In this document: positions 7,428 through 14,060 of the stretch, in pieces
How the letters are laid out: each line of letters opens with the position of its first letter
Position numbering within the stretch: the stretch's first letter is position 1
Source of the DNA: Methylococcaceae bacterium NSM2-1
GTDB taxonomy: Bacteria; Pseudomonadota; Gammaproteobacteria; Methylococcales; Methylomonadaceae
Assembly: GCA_002256705.1 (NCBI GenBank)
Contig: NQJI01000003.1
Coordinates: 1-16,500 of the forward strand
Direction: 5' to 3'
DNA length: 16,500 nt
The notes under the pieces: model-generated
What the model saw: only the letters and a program-made list of their open reading frames with translations
Databases searched by the model: none
What the model was told of the DNA's origin: nothing
Made by a program: the position numbers and the translations under genes

Positions 7428-8159
7428 CTAATTATTTCCTTGGCCGGAGGCGCCAAAATGCGTGAAAATGGAAATTTCTTGGCTTGCTGTGATGAACTGT
7501 GGCATGGACTTAAACACTGTCTGACTTTCCTTCAATTGATTCAGCATTAATTGATTCAGCATTGTCTTGCCAAGCGGTACATGGGTAATGTTGGAATGGG
7601 CGAACGGGGCAAGACTATTATCTGGAAAACGGTTGCCAATGGATGCGCGATAAGCTGTTTCATGAGCCCGCATTGATAAAAACACGTTTAGTTGAGATTG
7701 AGTGCTATCAATGGCTACATCGAACCAGGACTTTGTTTTGCTTATATCTGTATTTTTGTTTGCCTCTGGATAAATTCTTAAGGTCAGTTGATTTTCGGAA
7801 TCTTTTTTTGGTGTGGTGTTCAGTTTGTCATCATCCAGATTCCAGTAGGCGTAAAGATGCTCAGGGTCGACTGGCAAGAGTACCAATTCCTGCGTGTTGT
7901 TTGATGCCTTGGGCGCGAAGTTCAATCTGATTTCTTCGCTGATCTCAAAAAGTTCTTTCGGCGAAAGCTTGTGTTGAGATGCAGGTTCCGGCTTCTTGAT
8001 GGAAAAAGCTGGCGCAAACTCTCGATTAATTTCTTGGCTGATTTCAAGCATTTCTTCCGGCGAAAGCTTGATTTGGGGATTATATCTTGAATACGGAAAT
8101 GTCATCACCAGCCTTAAACCGTTACTATTACTTAACCCAATGTTCCTCCATATAGTCAT
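7428..8159 (-). CDS. DUF4912 domain-containing protein
   Basis: A 243-residue protein with a DUF4912 core at about 90-195: 'ELVLLPVDPEHLYAYWNL' (91-108), 'SWFDVAI' (144-150), 'YRASIG' (170-175) and 'FAHSNITHVP' (186-195). This domain often neighbours or is fused to GH57 branching enzymes. A role in glucan binding or in guiding the branching enzyme is inferred from that. The N-terminus has two copies of an about 20-residue helix-forming unit, 'KLSPEEMLEISQEINREFAP' (31-50) and 'KLSPKELFEISEEIRLNFAP' (64-83). A 15-bp tandem duplication near the C-terminus repeats 'LNQLM'. The start is uncertain: the ATG at 8159 lacks a ribosome site, whereas the ATG at 8105 (residue 19) has AAGG six bases before it and may be the true start. 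Confidence 0.85.
   Translation of the reverse strand: MTIWRNIGLSNSNGLRLVMTFPYSRYNPQIKLSPEEMLEISQEINREFAPAFSIKKPEPASQHKLSPKELFEISEEIRLNFAPKASNNTQELVLLPVDPEHLYAYWNLDDDKLNTTPKKDSENQLTLRIYPEANKNTDISKTKSWFDVAIDSTQSQLNVFLSMRAHETAYRASIGNRFPDNSLAPFAHSNITHVPLGKTMLNQLMLNQLKESQTVFKSMPQFITASQEISIFTHFGASGQGNN
7534..7563. repeat. Perfect 15-bp tandem duplication inside the DUF4912 gene
   Basis: AATTGATTCAGCATT occurs twice in a row, at 7534-7548 and 7549-7563, with no mismatch. The unit is five codons, so the frame is kept and the protein gains a repeated L-N-Q-L-M. The exact identity suggests recent slippage. Confidence 0.85.
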
Positions 8160-8416
8160 GTTAATGAATGGAGTGCTTATTTATCCTTTATGCATCTCTA
8201 AAGCTGATTTTGAAAAGCAATTATATATACAAGTATACGTGGTAAATTCAGTGCTATCATCCAATTTATTATAAAAAACGCTAAACTTTGTCGATTATCT
8301 TTGCAACGGTCCAAAGAAATCAAACTCGATTGATTAGCTGAATTGCGTTATTGTATTTCGTTTCTGGAGTGTGCCGGATAAAAACTATCTTTATTAATTA
8401 GTCAAAACATAAACCA

Positions 8417-9253
8417 ATGACAGTCCCGTTAAATATTATAGATATAACATCCTTTCTTGATGAAGATATAGGCTCCGGTGATATAACCGCCGCTATTATT
8501 CCTGAAGCTGCCCATGCACAAGCCGAAGTGGTTACGCGGGAGGACATGATGCTGTGTGGTCAGGCGTGGTTTGATGCGGTACTCAAGCATCTGGACGCTA
8601 ACGTTAATATTATCTGGTTGGCAGCCGAAGGCGAGGCCGTTAAAAAAAATACGACTTTATGTAAACTCAGTGGATCAGCCAGAGGTTTGCTGACGGGTGA
8701 GCGTACTGCGCTGAATTTATTGCAACTTTTGTCCGCGACGGCAACAGTTTCCAGGCAGTATGCGGATGCGGTTGCTGGCACGGGTTGCAAAGTGCTGGAT
8801 ACCCGCAAAACCATTCCGGGGCTGAGAAATGCGCAAAAATACGCAGTCGTTTGCGGCGGTTGTTATAACCATCGGATTGGATTATACGATGGTGTGTTAA
8901 TCAAGGAAAATCATATTATGGCGGCGGGCTCTATCTCCAGGGCAATTCAGGCGGCACGTAAACTAACCACGGTGGCGGTGGAAGTGGAGGTGGAGTCCAT
9001 GAAGGAATTAATTGAAGCTATTGCGGCAAAGCCAGACCGGATTATGCTAGACAATTTTAGTCTTGAAGCTATGCGAGCGGCAGTGAAATTGAATGCAGGG
9101 GCTATAGAGCTTGAGGCTTCCGGCAATATTGATCTTGATAATATACGGTCAATTGCTGAAACGGGCGTTGATTATATTTCAATCGGAGCTTTAACCAAGA
9201 ATGTTAAGGCTGTTGATTTATCGATGCGGATAAAATTGGTGACACGTGTGTAA
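8417..9253 (+). CDS. nadC: Nicotinate-nucleotide pyrophosphorylase (carboxylating)
   Basis: NadC turns quinolinate and PRPP into nicotinate mononucleotide plus CO2 in de novo NAD synthesis, in the cytoplasm. The 278 residues are the usual length. The N-terminal domain has 'LDEDIGSGDIT' (14-24). The alpha/beta barrel carries 'LLTGERTALNLLQLLSATAT' (91-110), 'LDTRKTIPGLRNAQKYAV' (127-144), 'CGGCYNHRIGLYD' (146-158), 'LIKENHI' (161-167), 'AVEVEVES' (187-194), 'IMLDNF' (209-214), 'LEASGNI' (232-238) and 'VDYISIGALTKNV' (251-263). Arg and Lys residues in these segments bind the two phosphates and the carboxylates. The related ModD of molybdate operons is excluded by context and by closer likeness to E. 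coli NadC. No good ribosome site precedes the ATG at 8417. The flavin reductase gene follows after 122 nt containing repeat sequence. Confidence 0.95.
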   Translation: MTVPLNIIDITSFLDEDIGSGDITAAIIPEAAHAQAEVVTREDMMLCGQAWFDAVLKHLDANVNIIWLAAEGEAVKKNTTLCKLSGSARGLLTGERTALNLLQLLSATATVSRQYADAVAGTGCKVLDTRKTIPGLRNAQKYAVVCGGCYNHRIGLYDGVLIKENHIMAAGSISRAIQAARKLTTVAVEVEVESMKELIEAIAAKPDRIMLDNFSLEAMRAAVKLNAGAIELEASGNIDLDNIRSIAETGVDYISIGALTKNVKAVDLSMRIKLVTRV

Positions 9254-9286
9254 TTGCACTATATACCTTGAATTTCAAAAATAATT

Positions 9287-9339
9287 TGTGGGGGCGGCTA
9301 AAGCCAATTCTACAGATTTGAATCGAAATGAGACCCACA
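9287..9339. repeat. REP-like element sharing a 16-nt string with 279-294
   Basis: CGGCTAAAGCCAATTC at 9295-9310 recurs exactly at 279-294, about 9 kb away in another gap. Here it sits in a 53-bp unit closed by TGTGGG (9287-9292) and CCCACA (9334-9339). The string contains a small GGCT/AGCC palindrome, like the larger GGCGGC/GCCGCC palindrome near 9940. A dispersed intergenic repeat family is the simplest reading. Confidence 0.5.
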
Positions 9340-9375
9340 ACTGGCGCTAGCTCAGAACCTAAACAGGTGACACAC

Positions 9376-9855
9376 ATGATTGAAAATCCTGAAGCATTAT
9401 TTAAACAAATCAGTCACGGCGTTTATTTGATCGGGGTAAGTGATGGTGAGCGACAAAATGCGTTTACTGCGGCGTGGGTGATGCAGGTCTCCTTTAATCC
9501 ACCATTATTGGCGATTAGCATTAATCCTGAGCATTATTCTTATCGGTTGTTGCAAGCGGGTGGAGTTTGCACGGTTAATATCCTGGGTCAGAATCAGTAT
9601 GCCATAGCCGAGCATTTTGGCTGTTCAGCAAAGGATAAAATGGCAGGTTTCAAATGGCAAAAAGATAAAACGGGGGCGCCGATTTTATCGGATAGTTTGG
9701 CTTATTTTGATTGTCAGGTGAGTCATTACACCGATGCAGGCGATCATAAAATCGCTGTTTGCAAAGTCATTGCCGCGGCAAGACTTAATGAGGGGCGTCC
9801 ACTATTGTATAGCCAGACTGGCGATATGGATGGCAGTAGCGAAATATACAAATAA
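9376..9855 (+). CDS. Flavin reductase family (FMN-binding split barrel) protein
   Basis: A 159-residue protein of the flavin reductase-like family, which reduces FMN or FAD with NAD(P)H or serves as the flavin component of two-part monooxygenases. Family features are 'FKQISHGVYLIGVSDGERQNAFTAAWVMQVSF' (split here into the ISHGVY strand and the N-AFTAAWVMQVSFNPPLLAIS flavin-phosphate segment), 'HYSYRLL', 'VCTVNILG', 'IAEHFGCSAKDKM', and the C-terminal 'DHKIAVCKVIAA' strand. The ATG at 9376 is preferred because AGGTGA lies five bases before it. The in-frame ATG at 9328 lies in repeat DNA, has no ribosome site and would add 16 residues that do not fit the fold. No partner oxygenase is nearby, so the physiological acceptor is unknown. 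The next gene remnant is convergent. Confidence 0.87.
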   Translation: MIENPEALFKQISHGVYLIGVSDGERQNAFTAAWVMQVSFNPPLLAISINPEHYSYRLLQAGGVCTVNILGQNQYAIAEHFGCSAKDKMAGFKWQKDKTGAPILSDSLAYFDCQVSHYTDAGDHKIAVCKVIAAARLNEGRPLLYSQTGDMDGSSEIYK

Positions 9856-9930
9856 TTCTTATAGATCAGGTTAGCGTAGTGGGCGGGTTTAAAGGACTTG
9901 TTTGGTTACATATGAGCATCAGACTCTGCA

Positions 9931-9970
9931 GAGGCGGCTTTAGCCGCCTTGGGGCGAATGGATTCGCTCT
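9931..9970. repeat. Double palindrome (REP-like), possible bidirectional terminator
   Basis: GGCGGCTTTAGCCGCC (9933-9948) is one near-perfect hairpin, and GCGAATGGATTCGC (9954-9967) is a second one 5 nt later. The pair lies between the flavin reductase gene and the convergent oxidase remnant. Such paired short GC-rich hairpins are typical of REP elements and could also block transcription from both sides. No T-tract follows. Confidence 0.6.
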
Positions 9971-10702
9971 AAACCAGCGGCAACATTTTGTCGGGATTGA
10001 GTATGCCGTTAGGATCGAACTGGCGTTTAATGTTTCGCATCAGTTCCAATGAGATTGCATCCAGTTCTCTGTCAACAAAGTCTCTTTTCTCCAGTCCCAC
10101 GCCATGCTCGCCGGTGAGTGTGCCGTTAAGAGCCAATACCAGGGAAAAGATTTCATACAGGCAGTGATGCGCTTTTTTGCCTTGCTCAGGTTCATCAGGA
10201 TTCAGTAACAAATTAACATGAATATTGCAATTTCCTGCATGACCAAAATTAATGATGGGCAAGTCATATTTTTTCGATAGGACTATGAAGTCCTGCTATC
10301 AAGGCAGGCATTTCAGTGACCGGAACAACTACATCTTCATTGATTTTTTCGGGGCTACTTTGCGCAACGCCGGAGAAGGTGCTTTTCTGGTTTGCCAGAG
10401 CGCTTTCGCTTCAGGATTGGATTGTGCCAGCCTGATGTCCAATAGACCCTCGTTTTTGGCGCTGGCGGCGACCTTTTCGGCGGCAGTGTCCAGGCCTTCT
10501 TTTTGTCCGTCGACTTCAATCATTAACATCGCGCCTGCATGTTCGGGCAGAGCGCAGGTTGAATATTGCCGGATCATGTTGATAGCATTACCATCAATAA
10601 ATTCCAGTGCACAAGGGATGAACGGCTTGCGCAGTAAGAATGCCTTCGGCAGTAAAAAAGTCTCCCAGCAGCGTCAAAAAATCAGCTGGTGGGGGTGGAA
10701 TG
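9969..10702 (-). pseudogene. Remnant of GlcD/D-lactate-dehydrogenase-type FAD-linked oxidase, C-terminal part
   Basis: Three minus-strand pieces in different frames join into the C-terminal domain of a glycolate oxidase/D-lactate dehydrogenase-like flavoenzyme. 'PCALEFIDGNAI' and 'HAGAMLMIEVDG' come first, then 'SPALRKVAPK', 'INEDVVVPVTEMPALIAG', 'YDLPIINFGHAGNCNIHVN', 'GTLTGEHGVGLEKRDF' and finally 'FDPNGILNPDKML' before the stop at 9969. The frame breaks near 10620 (one extra base between 'AQAV' and 'IPCALEF'), in the T-run 10344-10349 (one base lost), and near 10280 (one extra base). The last two restore the frame, but stops lie between them. The whole N-terminal FAD-binding domain, about 200 residues in intact relatives, is missing: the recognisable part ends about where dolP ends at 10703. 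A usual Gly in 'GHAGNGNIH' has become Cys, fitting relaxed selection. It is clearly not functional unless several sequencing errors coincide. Confidence 0.88.
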
Positions 10703-11290
10703 TCAGTCAATATATTCAAAAACCGTGACGATTTGTTTTATATCGGGTTGGAGTCTGGTAACGTTGATAACAACAGTGCCTTCATCCCGGCGTACCAATC
10801 CCATCAGGTAAACAATACCGTTTTCAGTAATTGCTTTTACCATGGAGGGGTCAAAATCAGGCATTGTCCGAATTTGATTGAGTGCTTTTTTTACTCTATC
10901 AGTAATGAATGTGTCATTAGCGCGTGAGCTGGAATCACTGGGATTGGCGATAATTAAATCGTTGTGTATCAGTTTTACATTGGGAATAACCTGGACTGTA
11001 GAGATGATTTTTTTTCTGAGTTCTTCATTAGGCGTTTCCCCGGTAACCAGAACTGCGCCGTTATAAGCGGTTATAGTAACATGACACTGATTCAGAATAT
11101 CATCATCCGAATTCAGTTCCGAGTAGGCCTCGGTTTCAATCTCTTTATCAATCAAAATTGCTTCGCGAGTACGGCGGTCATGTTTCAGCGATTGTTCGGT
11201 AATTTCCTGGTCGTCTTCTGTTGCAACAGTCGAGCAAGCACCTATCAAAAGGCTATTGAGTAGCAGAAGGAGCAAAAAGAATTTTTTCAT
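10703..11290 (-). CDS. dolP: BON-domain outer-membrane lipoprotein (DolP/YraP)
   Basis: DolP is a two-BON-domain lipoprotein of the outer membrane that supports membrane integrity and the BAM machine. The ATG at 11290 gives a lipoprotein signal 'MKKFFLLLLLLNSLLIGAC' with lipobox L-I-G-A-C and lipidated Cys19. AGGT lies 7 nt before this ATG, which decides the start; a TTG at 11323 would add residues ahead of the signal. BON1 spans about 62-118 ('NQCHVTITAYNGAVLVTGETPN', 'VIPNVKLIHNDL' in part) and BON2 about 127-190 ('DRVKKALNQIRTMP', 'ENGIVYLMGLVRRDEG'), ending in 'IVTVFEYID'. The 195 residues match E. coli DolP (191). diaA ends 29 nt upstream and yraN precedes it, the same order as in E. coli and Pseudomonas, which supports the name. 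Confidence 0.92.
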   Translation of the reverse strand: MKKFFLLLLLLNSLLIGACSTVATEDDQEITEQSLKHDRRTREAILIDKEIETEAYSELNSDDDILNQCHVTITAYNGAVLVTGETPNEELRKKIISTVQVIPNVKLIHNDLIIANPSDSSSRANDTFITDRVKKALNQIRTMPDFDPSMVKAITENGIVYLMGLVRRDEGTVVINVTRLQPDIKQIVTVFEYID

Positions 11291-11319
11291 GGCTTGACCT
11301 GATAGTATGTCAACATATG

Positions 11320-11904
11320 TCAACCGAATAATTGATGGTCAATCAAGTCGCACAAGCAATGGGTAATCAGTACATGAATTTCCTGAATGCGTGCGTTTGA
11401 GTTTGACGGTACGCGAATTTCTATATCTGTTTCATAGAGTAACGGTGCAATCATGCCGCCATTATTACCTGTCAACGCTATAACCGATATATCTTTATCG
11501 TGAGCTGTGGTAATCGCTTTGGCGATATTGGCTGATTTGTTGCCATCGGTGTAGACCATTAATATGTCGCCACTTTGACCTAATGCCCTTAGTTGTTTCG
11601 CGAAAACATCATCAAAGTGATAGTCATTGGCTATTGCCGTGATGGTTGCTGCGTCTGTTGTTAATGCGATTGCTGGCAATGACGGGCGGTCGCGCTCAAA
11701 TTGGTTAAGCAAGGCTGATGAGAGCAGTTGGGCGCTTGTTGCTGAGCGGCCATTGCCGCAGGCCAGTATTTTTTTATCATTGAGCAAGGCTGTAACCAGT
11801 CGTTGCGAGGCATACTCTATCAGTTCACAGAGATAGGTCATGGCATCCTGCTGGGTTTGGATGCTGTCAGAGAAATGATTAATGATTCTGTCTTGTAAGC
11901 TCAT
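11320..11904 (-). CDS. diaA: SIS-domain protein DiaA (DnaA initiator-associating, GmhA-like)
   Basis: DiaA binds DnaA and helps load it at the replication origin; it is a non-catalytic relative of the phosphoheptose isomerase GmhA. The 194 residues match E. coli DiaA (196). The SIS fold shows 'ILACGNGRSATSAQLLSSALLNQFE' (phosphosugar-binding loop, 46-70), 'RPSLPAIALTTDAATITAIANDY' (73-95), 'FAKQLRALGQSGDILMVYT' and 'RVPSNSNARIQEIH' (164-177), closing with 'CLCDLIDHQLF'. The segment 'LLSSALLN' lacks the catalytic Glu of true GmhA, and the usual S-T-S-G-N-S loop is replaced by 'YTDGNKSANI', so isomerase activity is unlikely. Position between yraN and dolP agrees with diaA. The gap to yraN is 15 nt. 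The ATG at 11904 has no strong ribosome site, suggesting translational coupling. Confidence 0.88.
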   Translation of the reverse strand: MSLQDRIINHFSDSIQTQQDAMTYLCELIEYASQRLVTALLNDKKILACGNGRSATSAQLLSSALLNQFERDRPSLPAIALTTDAATITAIANDYHFDDVFAKQLRALGQSGDILMVYTDGNKSANIAKAITTAHDKDISVIALTGNNGGMIAPLLYETDIEIRVPSNSNARIQEIHVLITHCLCDLIDHQLFG

Positions 11905-11919
11905 GGCACGATGGTTAAT

Positions 11920-12285
11920 TTAAAAAGCATTTTGTATCCACTCTAGGTTACCATTACCTGAAATGGCAATAACATCAAAGCGTACAGGTCTGTCTGCTTT
12001 TTGGGATGATAAATAAATATGCGTTGCCGCTATTATACGCGATTGTTTTGCCCGCGTGACACTCTCCACGGCGCTGCCGTATTGATCCGTTTTACGGAAC
12101 CGGACTTCGATAATAACCAGGGTTTGATGATCGGTCATAATTAAATCGAGTTCACCCTGTTTGCAGCGGTAGTTCCGGCAAACTGGCTTAAGTCCTTTAT
12201 TAATGAGAAATTTATGGGCTTGTTCTTCAGCGCTTTCGCCACGGATCAAGTGTGCGGCTTTGGCTTTGAGATCAGTAAATAGCAC
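11920..12285 (-). CDS. yraN: YraN family endonuclease-fold protein (UPF0102)
   Basis: A 121-residue member of UPF0102, a small protein with the core of the Holliday-junction-resolvase/RecB-type nuclease fold and no settled function. The visible signature is 'GESAEEQAHKFLINKGLKPV' (16-35), 'NYRCKQGELDLIM' (38-50) with Glu45 and Asp47, 'LVIIEVRFR' (56-64) with Glu60, Lys80 in 'TRAKQSRI', then 'VRFDVIAI' (101-108) and the usual C-terminal 'LEWIQNAF'. These acidic residues and the Lys would form the metal site. The start is a GTG at 12285, chosen because AGGAG sits 8 nt before it and the family begins near here. It leads the yraN-diaA-dolP operon and is divergent from rsmI with 157 nt between. 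Confidence 0.93.
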   Translation of the reverse strand: MLFTDLKAKAAHLIRGESAEEQAHKFLINKGLKPVCRNYRCKQGELDLIMTDHQTLVIIEVRFRKTDQYGSAVESVTRAKQSRIIAATHIYLSSQKADRPVRFDVIAISGNGNLEWIQNAF

Positions 12286-12337
12286 AGTCTATCTCCTGTT
12301 TGTATTCATTCTGTAAATAATAGAAAGGGCAAGTTAC

Positions 12338-12346
12338 TGATATAAT
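12338..12346 (+). promoter_or_regulatory. Extended -10 promoter candidate for rsmI
   Basis: TGATATAAT (12338-12346) is a perfect extended -10 element (TG-N-TATAAT). No good -35 is seen, as is common with extended -10 promoters. A start about 12353 would give a leader of about 90 nt to rsmI. Confidence 0.5.
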
Positions 12347-12442
12347 TTGGCATTTATTCGGGCAAGCGCTGCACATAATCAAGGTGGTTCATGGTTTTAT
12401 GTCGTGTCTTTAATTTGGAGGTCATGTGAATGAGAGTATCGG

Positions 12443-13303
12443 ATGTTAACTGAATGTGGCAAATTATACGTTGTTGCTACGCCAATAGGTAATTTAGCCG
12501 ACATGAGTTTTAGGGCAGTTGAGGTATTAAAACAGGTCGATTTGATTGCGGCGGAGGATACCCGTCATGTAAAAATGCTGCTGCAGCATTATGGCATTAC
12601 CAATAAGCTGATTTCATTGCACCAGCACAACGAGAATAAAGCATCGTCTGTATTGTTGGAAAAGTTGCGTGCGGGGCAATCTATTGCACTGGTCTCAGAT
12701 GCAGGAACGCCATTGCTAAGTGATCCGGGTATGCCGCTGGTAAAAATGGTTAAAGATGCTGGTTTGGATGTTGTGCCCATACCGGGTGCTTGCGCGTTAA
12801 TTGCGGCGTTGTCGGCGGCGGGATTGCCGGTTACTCAGTTTTCATTTGAGGGTTTTTTACCCAGAACCTCGTCGGCGCGTAAAGCATTTTTTAGCGAAAG
12901 AGTACTGTCTCCAAAAACTTGGGTATTTTATGAATCCAGTCATCGAATTTTAGCTTCATTACAAGACATGGCGGAGATATTGCCTTTAGACCGTCAGATT
13001 GTAATTGCCAGGGAATTGACCAAACTCCATGAAACCATTGTGAAAACCGGTTTGGGTAACGCCCTGGAATTGGTAGAGCAAAATGACAATATGAGAAAAG
13101 GCGAATTTGTTGTTATTGTTGATGGGGCTGTTGCGGATAAAAAAGAGCAAATTATTACCGCTGAGCAGGAAAAATTACTCAAGGTGTTATTGCGAGAGTG
13201 TTCCATTAAGACCGCTGTTGCAATGGCTGTAGAAATTACCGGGGTTAGAAAAAAGCTGTTGTACCAGGCCGCGTTGGCAATGGATAAAGAAAAAGACGCT
13301 TAA
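12443..13303 (+). CDS. rsmI: 16S rRNA (cytidine1402-2'-O)-methyltransferase RsmI
   Basis: RsmI adds the 2'-O-methyl group at C1402 of 16S rRNA, tuning decoding at the P site. It belongs to the tetrapyrrole-methylase superfamily. The 286 residues are family length. Motifs are 'LYVVATPIGNLADMSFRA' (8-25), 'LIAAEDTRHVKMLL' (34-47), 'LISLHQHNE' (57-65), 'ALVSDAGTPLLSDPGMPLV' (82-100), 'VPIPGACALIAALSAAGLP' (111-129), 'FEGFLPR' (135-141) and 'FYESSHRI'. The last 45 or so residues form the small RsmI helix-turn-helix-like tail ('CSIKTAVAMAVEITGVRKKLLY'-type region, 253-274). The ATG at 12443 is the first in frame before the conserved strand. In E. coli and Pseudomonas, lpoA is the divergent partner; here it is yraN. 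rnpB follows 62 nt downstream. Confidence 0.95.
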   Translation: MLTECGKLYVVATPIGNLADMSFRAVEVLKQVDLIAAEDTRHVKMLLQHYGITNKLISLHQHNENKASSVLLEKLRAGQSIALVSDAGTPLLSDPGMPLVKMVKDAGLDVVPIPGACALIAALSAAGLPVTQFSFEGFLPRTSSARKAFFSERVLSPKTWVFYESSHRILASLQDMAEILPLDRQIVIARELTKLHETIVKTGLGNALELVEQNDNMRKGEFVVIVDGAVADKKEQIITAEQEKLLKVLLRECSIKTAVAMAVEITGVRKKLLYQAALAMDKEKDA

Positions 13304-13326
13304 TCTTTCCGTTATCATTTGCTGGG

Positions 13327-13356
13327 TTGGTGTTGGCACGATGAATGCTGTATAAT
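13327..13356 (+). promoter_or_regulatory. rnpB promoter
   Basis: A consensus -10 TATAAT (13351-13356) lies about 8-10 nt before the predicted 5' end of RNase P RNA. The -35 is weak: TTGGTG at 13327-13332 gives an 18-nt spacer. Confidence 0.65.
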
Positions 13357-13365
13357 GAACAACTG

Positions 13366-13718
13366 AAAGAGTCGGCTGGACAGTCGCTGTTTTATCGTCA
13401 AGATAAGATGGAGGAAAGTCCGGGCTCCATTGGGCAGGGTGCCAGGTAACGCCTGGGAGGCGTGAGCCTACGGAAAGTGCCGCAGAAAATATACCGCCTG
13501 TCACTTGTGACAGGTAAGGGTGAAAAGGTGCGGTAAGAGCGCACCGCGCAACTGGTAACAGAAGTGGCATGGTAAACCCCACCCGGAGCAAGATCAAATA
13601 GAGGAACAGACGCGTGGCCCGCGCGGTTCCTGGGTAGATTGCTTGAGCTGCAGGGTGACTTGCAGCCTAGATGAATGGCTGTTCTCGACAGAACCCGGCT
13701 TACAGGCTGGCTCTTTCT
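13366..13718 (+). ncRNA. rnpB: RNase P RNA (A type)
   Basis: This is the catalytic RNA that cuts the 5' leader from tRNA precursors. The universally conserved blocks are visible: 'GAGGAAAGTCCGGGCTCC' (13411-13428) near the 5' end, 'GGTAAACCCCACCCGGAGCAAG' split across the middle (about 13571-13592), 'AGATGAATGGCTG' (13670-13682) and 'GACAGAACCCGGCTTA' (13688-13702). The ends pair as stem P1: AAGAGTCGGCT (13367-13377) with GGCTGGCTCTT (13705-13715), using G-U pairs, followed by a T-rich tract that can serve as terminator. The length of about 353 nt agrees with bacterial A-type RNAs. No CCA-like 3' end is needed. Gene order rsmI-rnpB-mraZ is the one known from Pseudomonas. End positions are good to a few bases. 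Confidence 0.96.
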
Positions 13719-13719
13719 T

Positions 13720-14025
13720 TTTTTATTGTGCATGAGTGAGTTGACGGACTCATGGTAGTTGTTTGATATTAAGAATATGTATTGATTTTTTTGATTTAAA
13801 ATTTGCCGGGTAAATAGTGCGGCAATATCCCTCCTCGTTGTTCTATCTCGCATTAAAAAAGCCGATGATTTTCGCAGGCTTATACTTAAAGTATTATCTT
13901 AACAATATCAATTAACCATATGATAAAACATGGAATTTATTTCACTATGTTTTGTGCCCTTTACCCTCTTTTTGGAAGTGATGTAAGTCATTGTCAAAAA
14001 AGAAAGAGTTTAAATGAAATCATCC
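13720..14025. other. Noncoding gap between rnpB and the mraZ promoter
   Basis: This AT-rich stretch holds no gene I can support. A weak 5-bp hairpin (AAGCC 13859-13863, GGCTT 13877-13881) is present, and a 37-codon frame (13920-14033) lacks a ribosome site. No riboswitch or known RNA motif was recognised. Confidence 0.5.
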
Positions 14026-14054
14026 TTGACTAAGAACTGTTTGGAATCTATAGT
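14026..14054 (+). promoter_or_regulatory. Promoter of the division/cell-wall cluster (Pmra)
   Basis: TTGACT (14026-14031), a 17-nt spacer and TATAGT (14049-14054) make a near-consensus sigma70-type promoter. Transcription should start about 14061, directly at the three repeats that fit the MraZ operator. Confidence 0.75.
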
Positions 14055-14060
14055 TTGTTC

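Noticed and set aside
8210..8239. TTGAAA and TATACG boxes as a nadC promoter
   Set aside because: The -10 is poor, the spacer is 18 nt, and the leader would exceed 170 nt; alternative weak matches near 8330 are no better.
9343..9360. GCGCTAGCTCAG string that resembles a tRNA D-arm
   Set aside because: No acceptor, anticodon or T-arm (GGTTCGAATCC-like) follows at the right distance.
10252..10728. 158-codon + strand frame opposite the oxidase remnant
   Set aside because: The minus strand clearly shows oxidase motifs here, and the + frame gives no recognisable protein.
13187..13853. Two long minus-strand frames (13187-13597 and 13398-13853)
   Set aside because: They lie across rnpB and the end of rsmI. 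The RNA gene explains the GC-rich, stop-poor stretch, and the proteins look arbitrary.
13855..13881. Terminator-like hairpin with a T-run on the minus strand
   Set aside because: The stem is only 5 bp and no minus-strand gene lies upstream of it to be terminated.
13920..14033. Possible 37-codon small protein upstream of mraZ
   Set aside because: It lacks a ribosome site and overlaps the -35 box of the mraZ promoter; composition gives no support.
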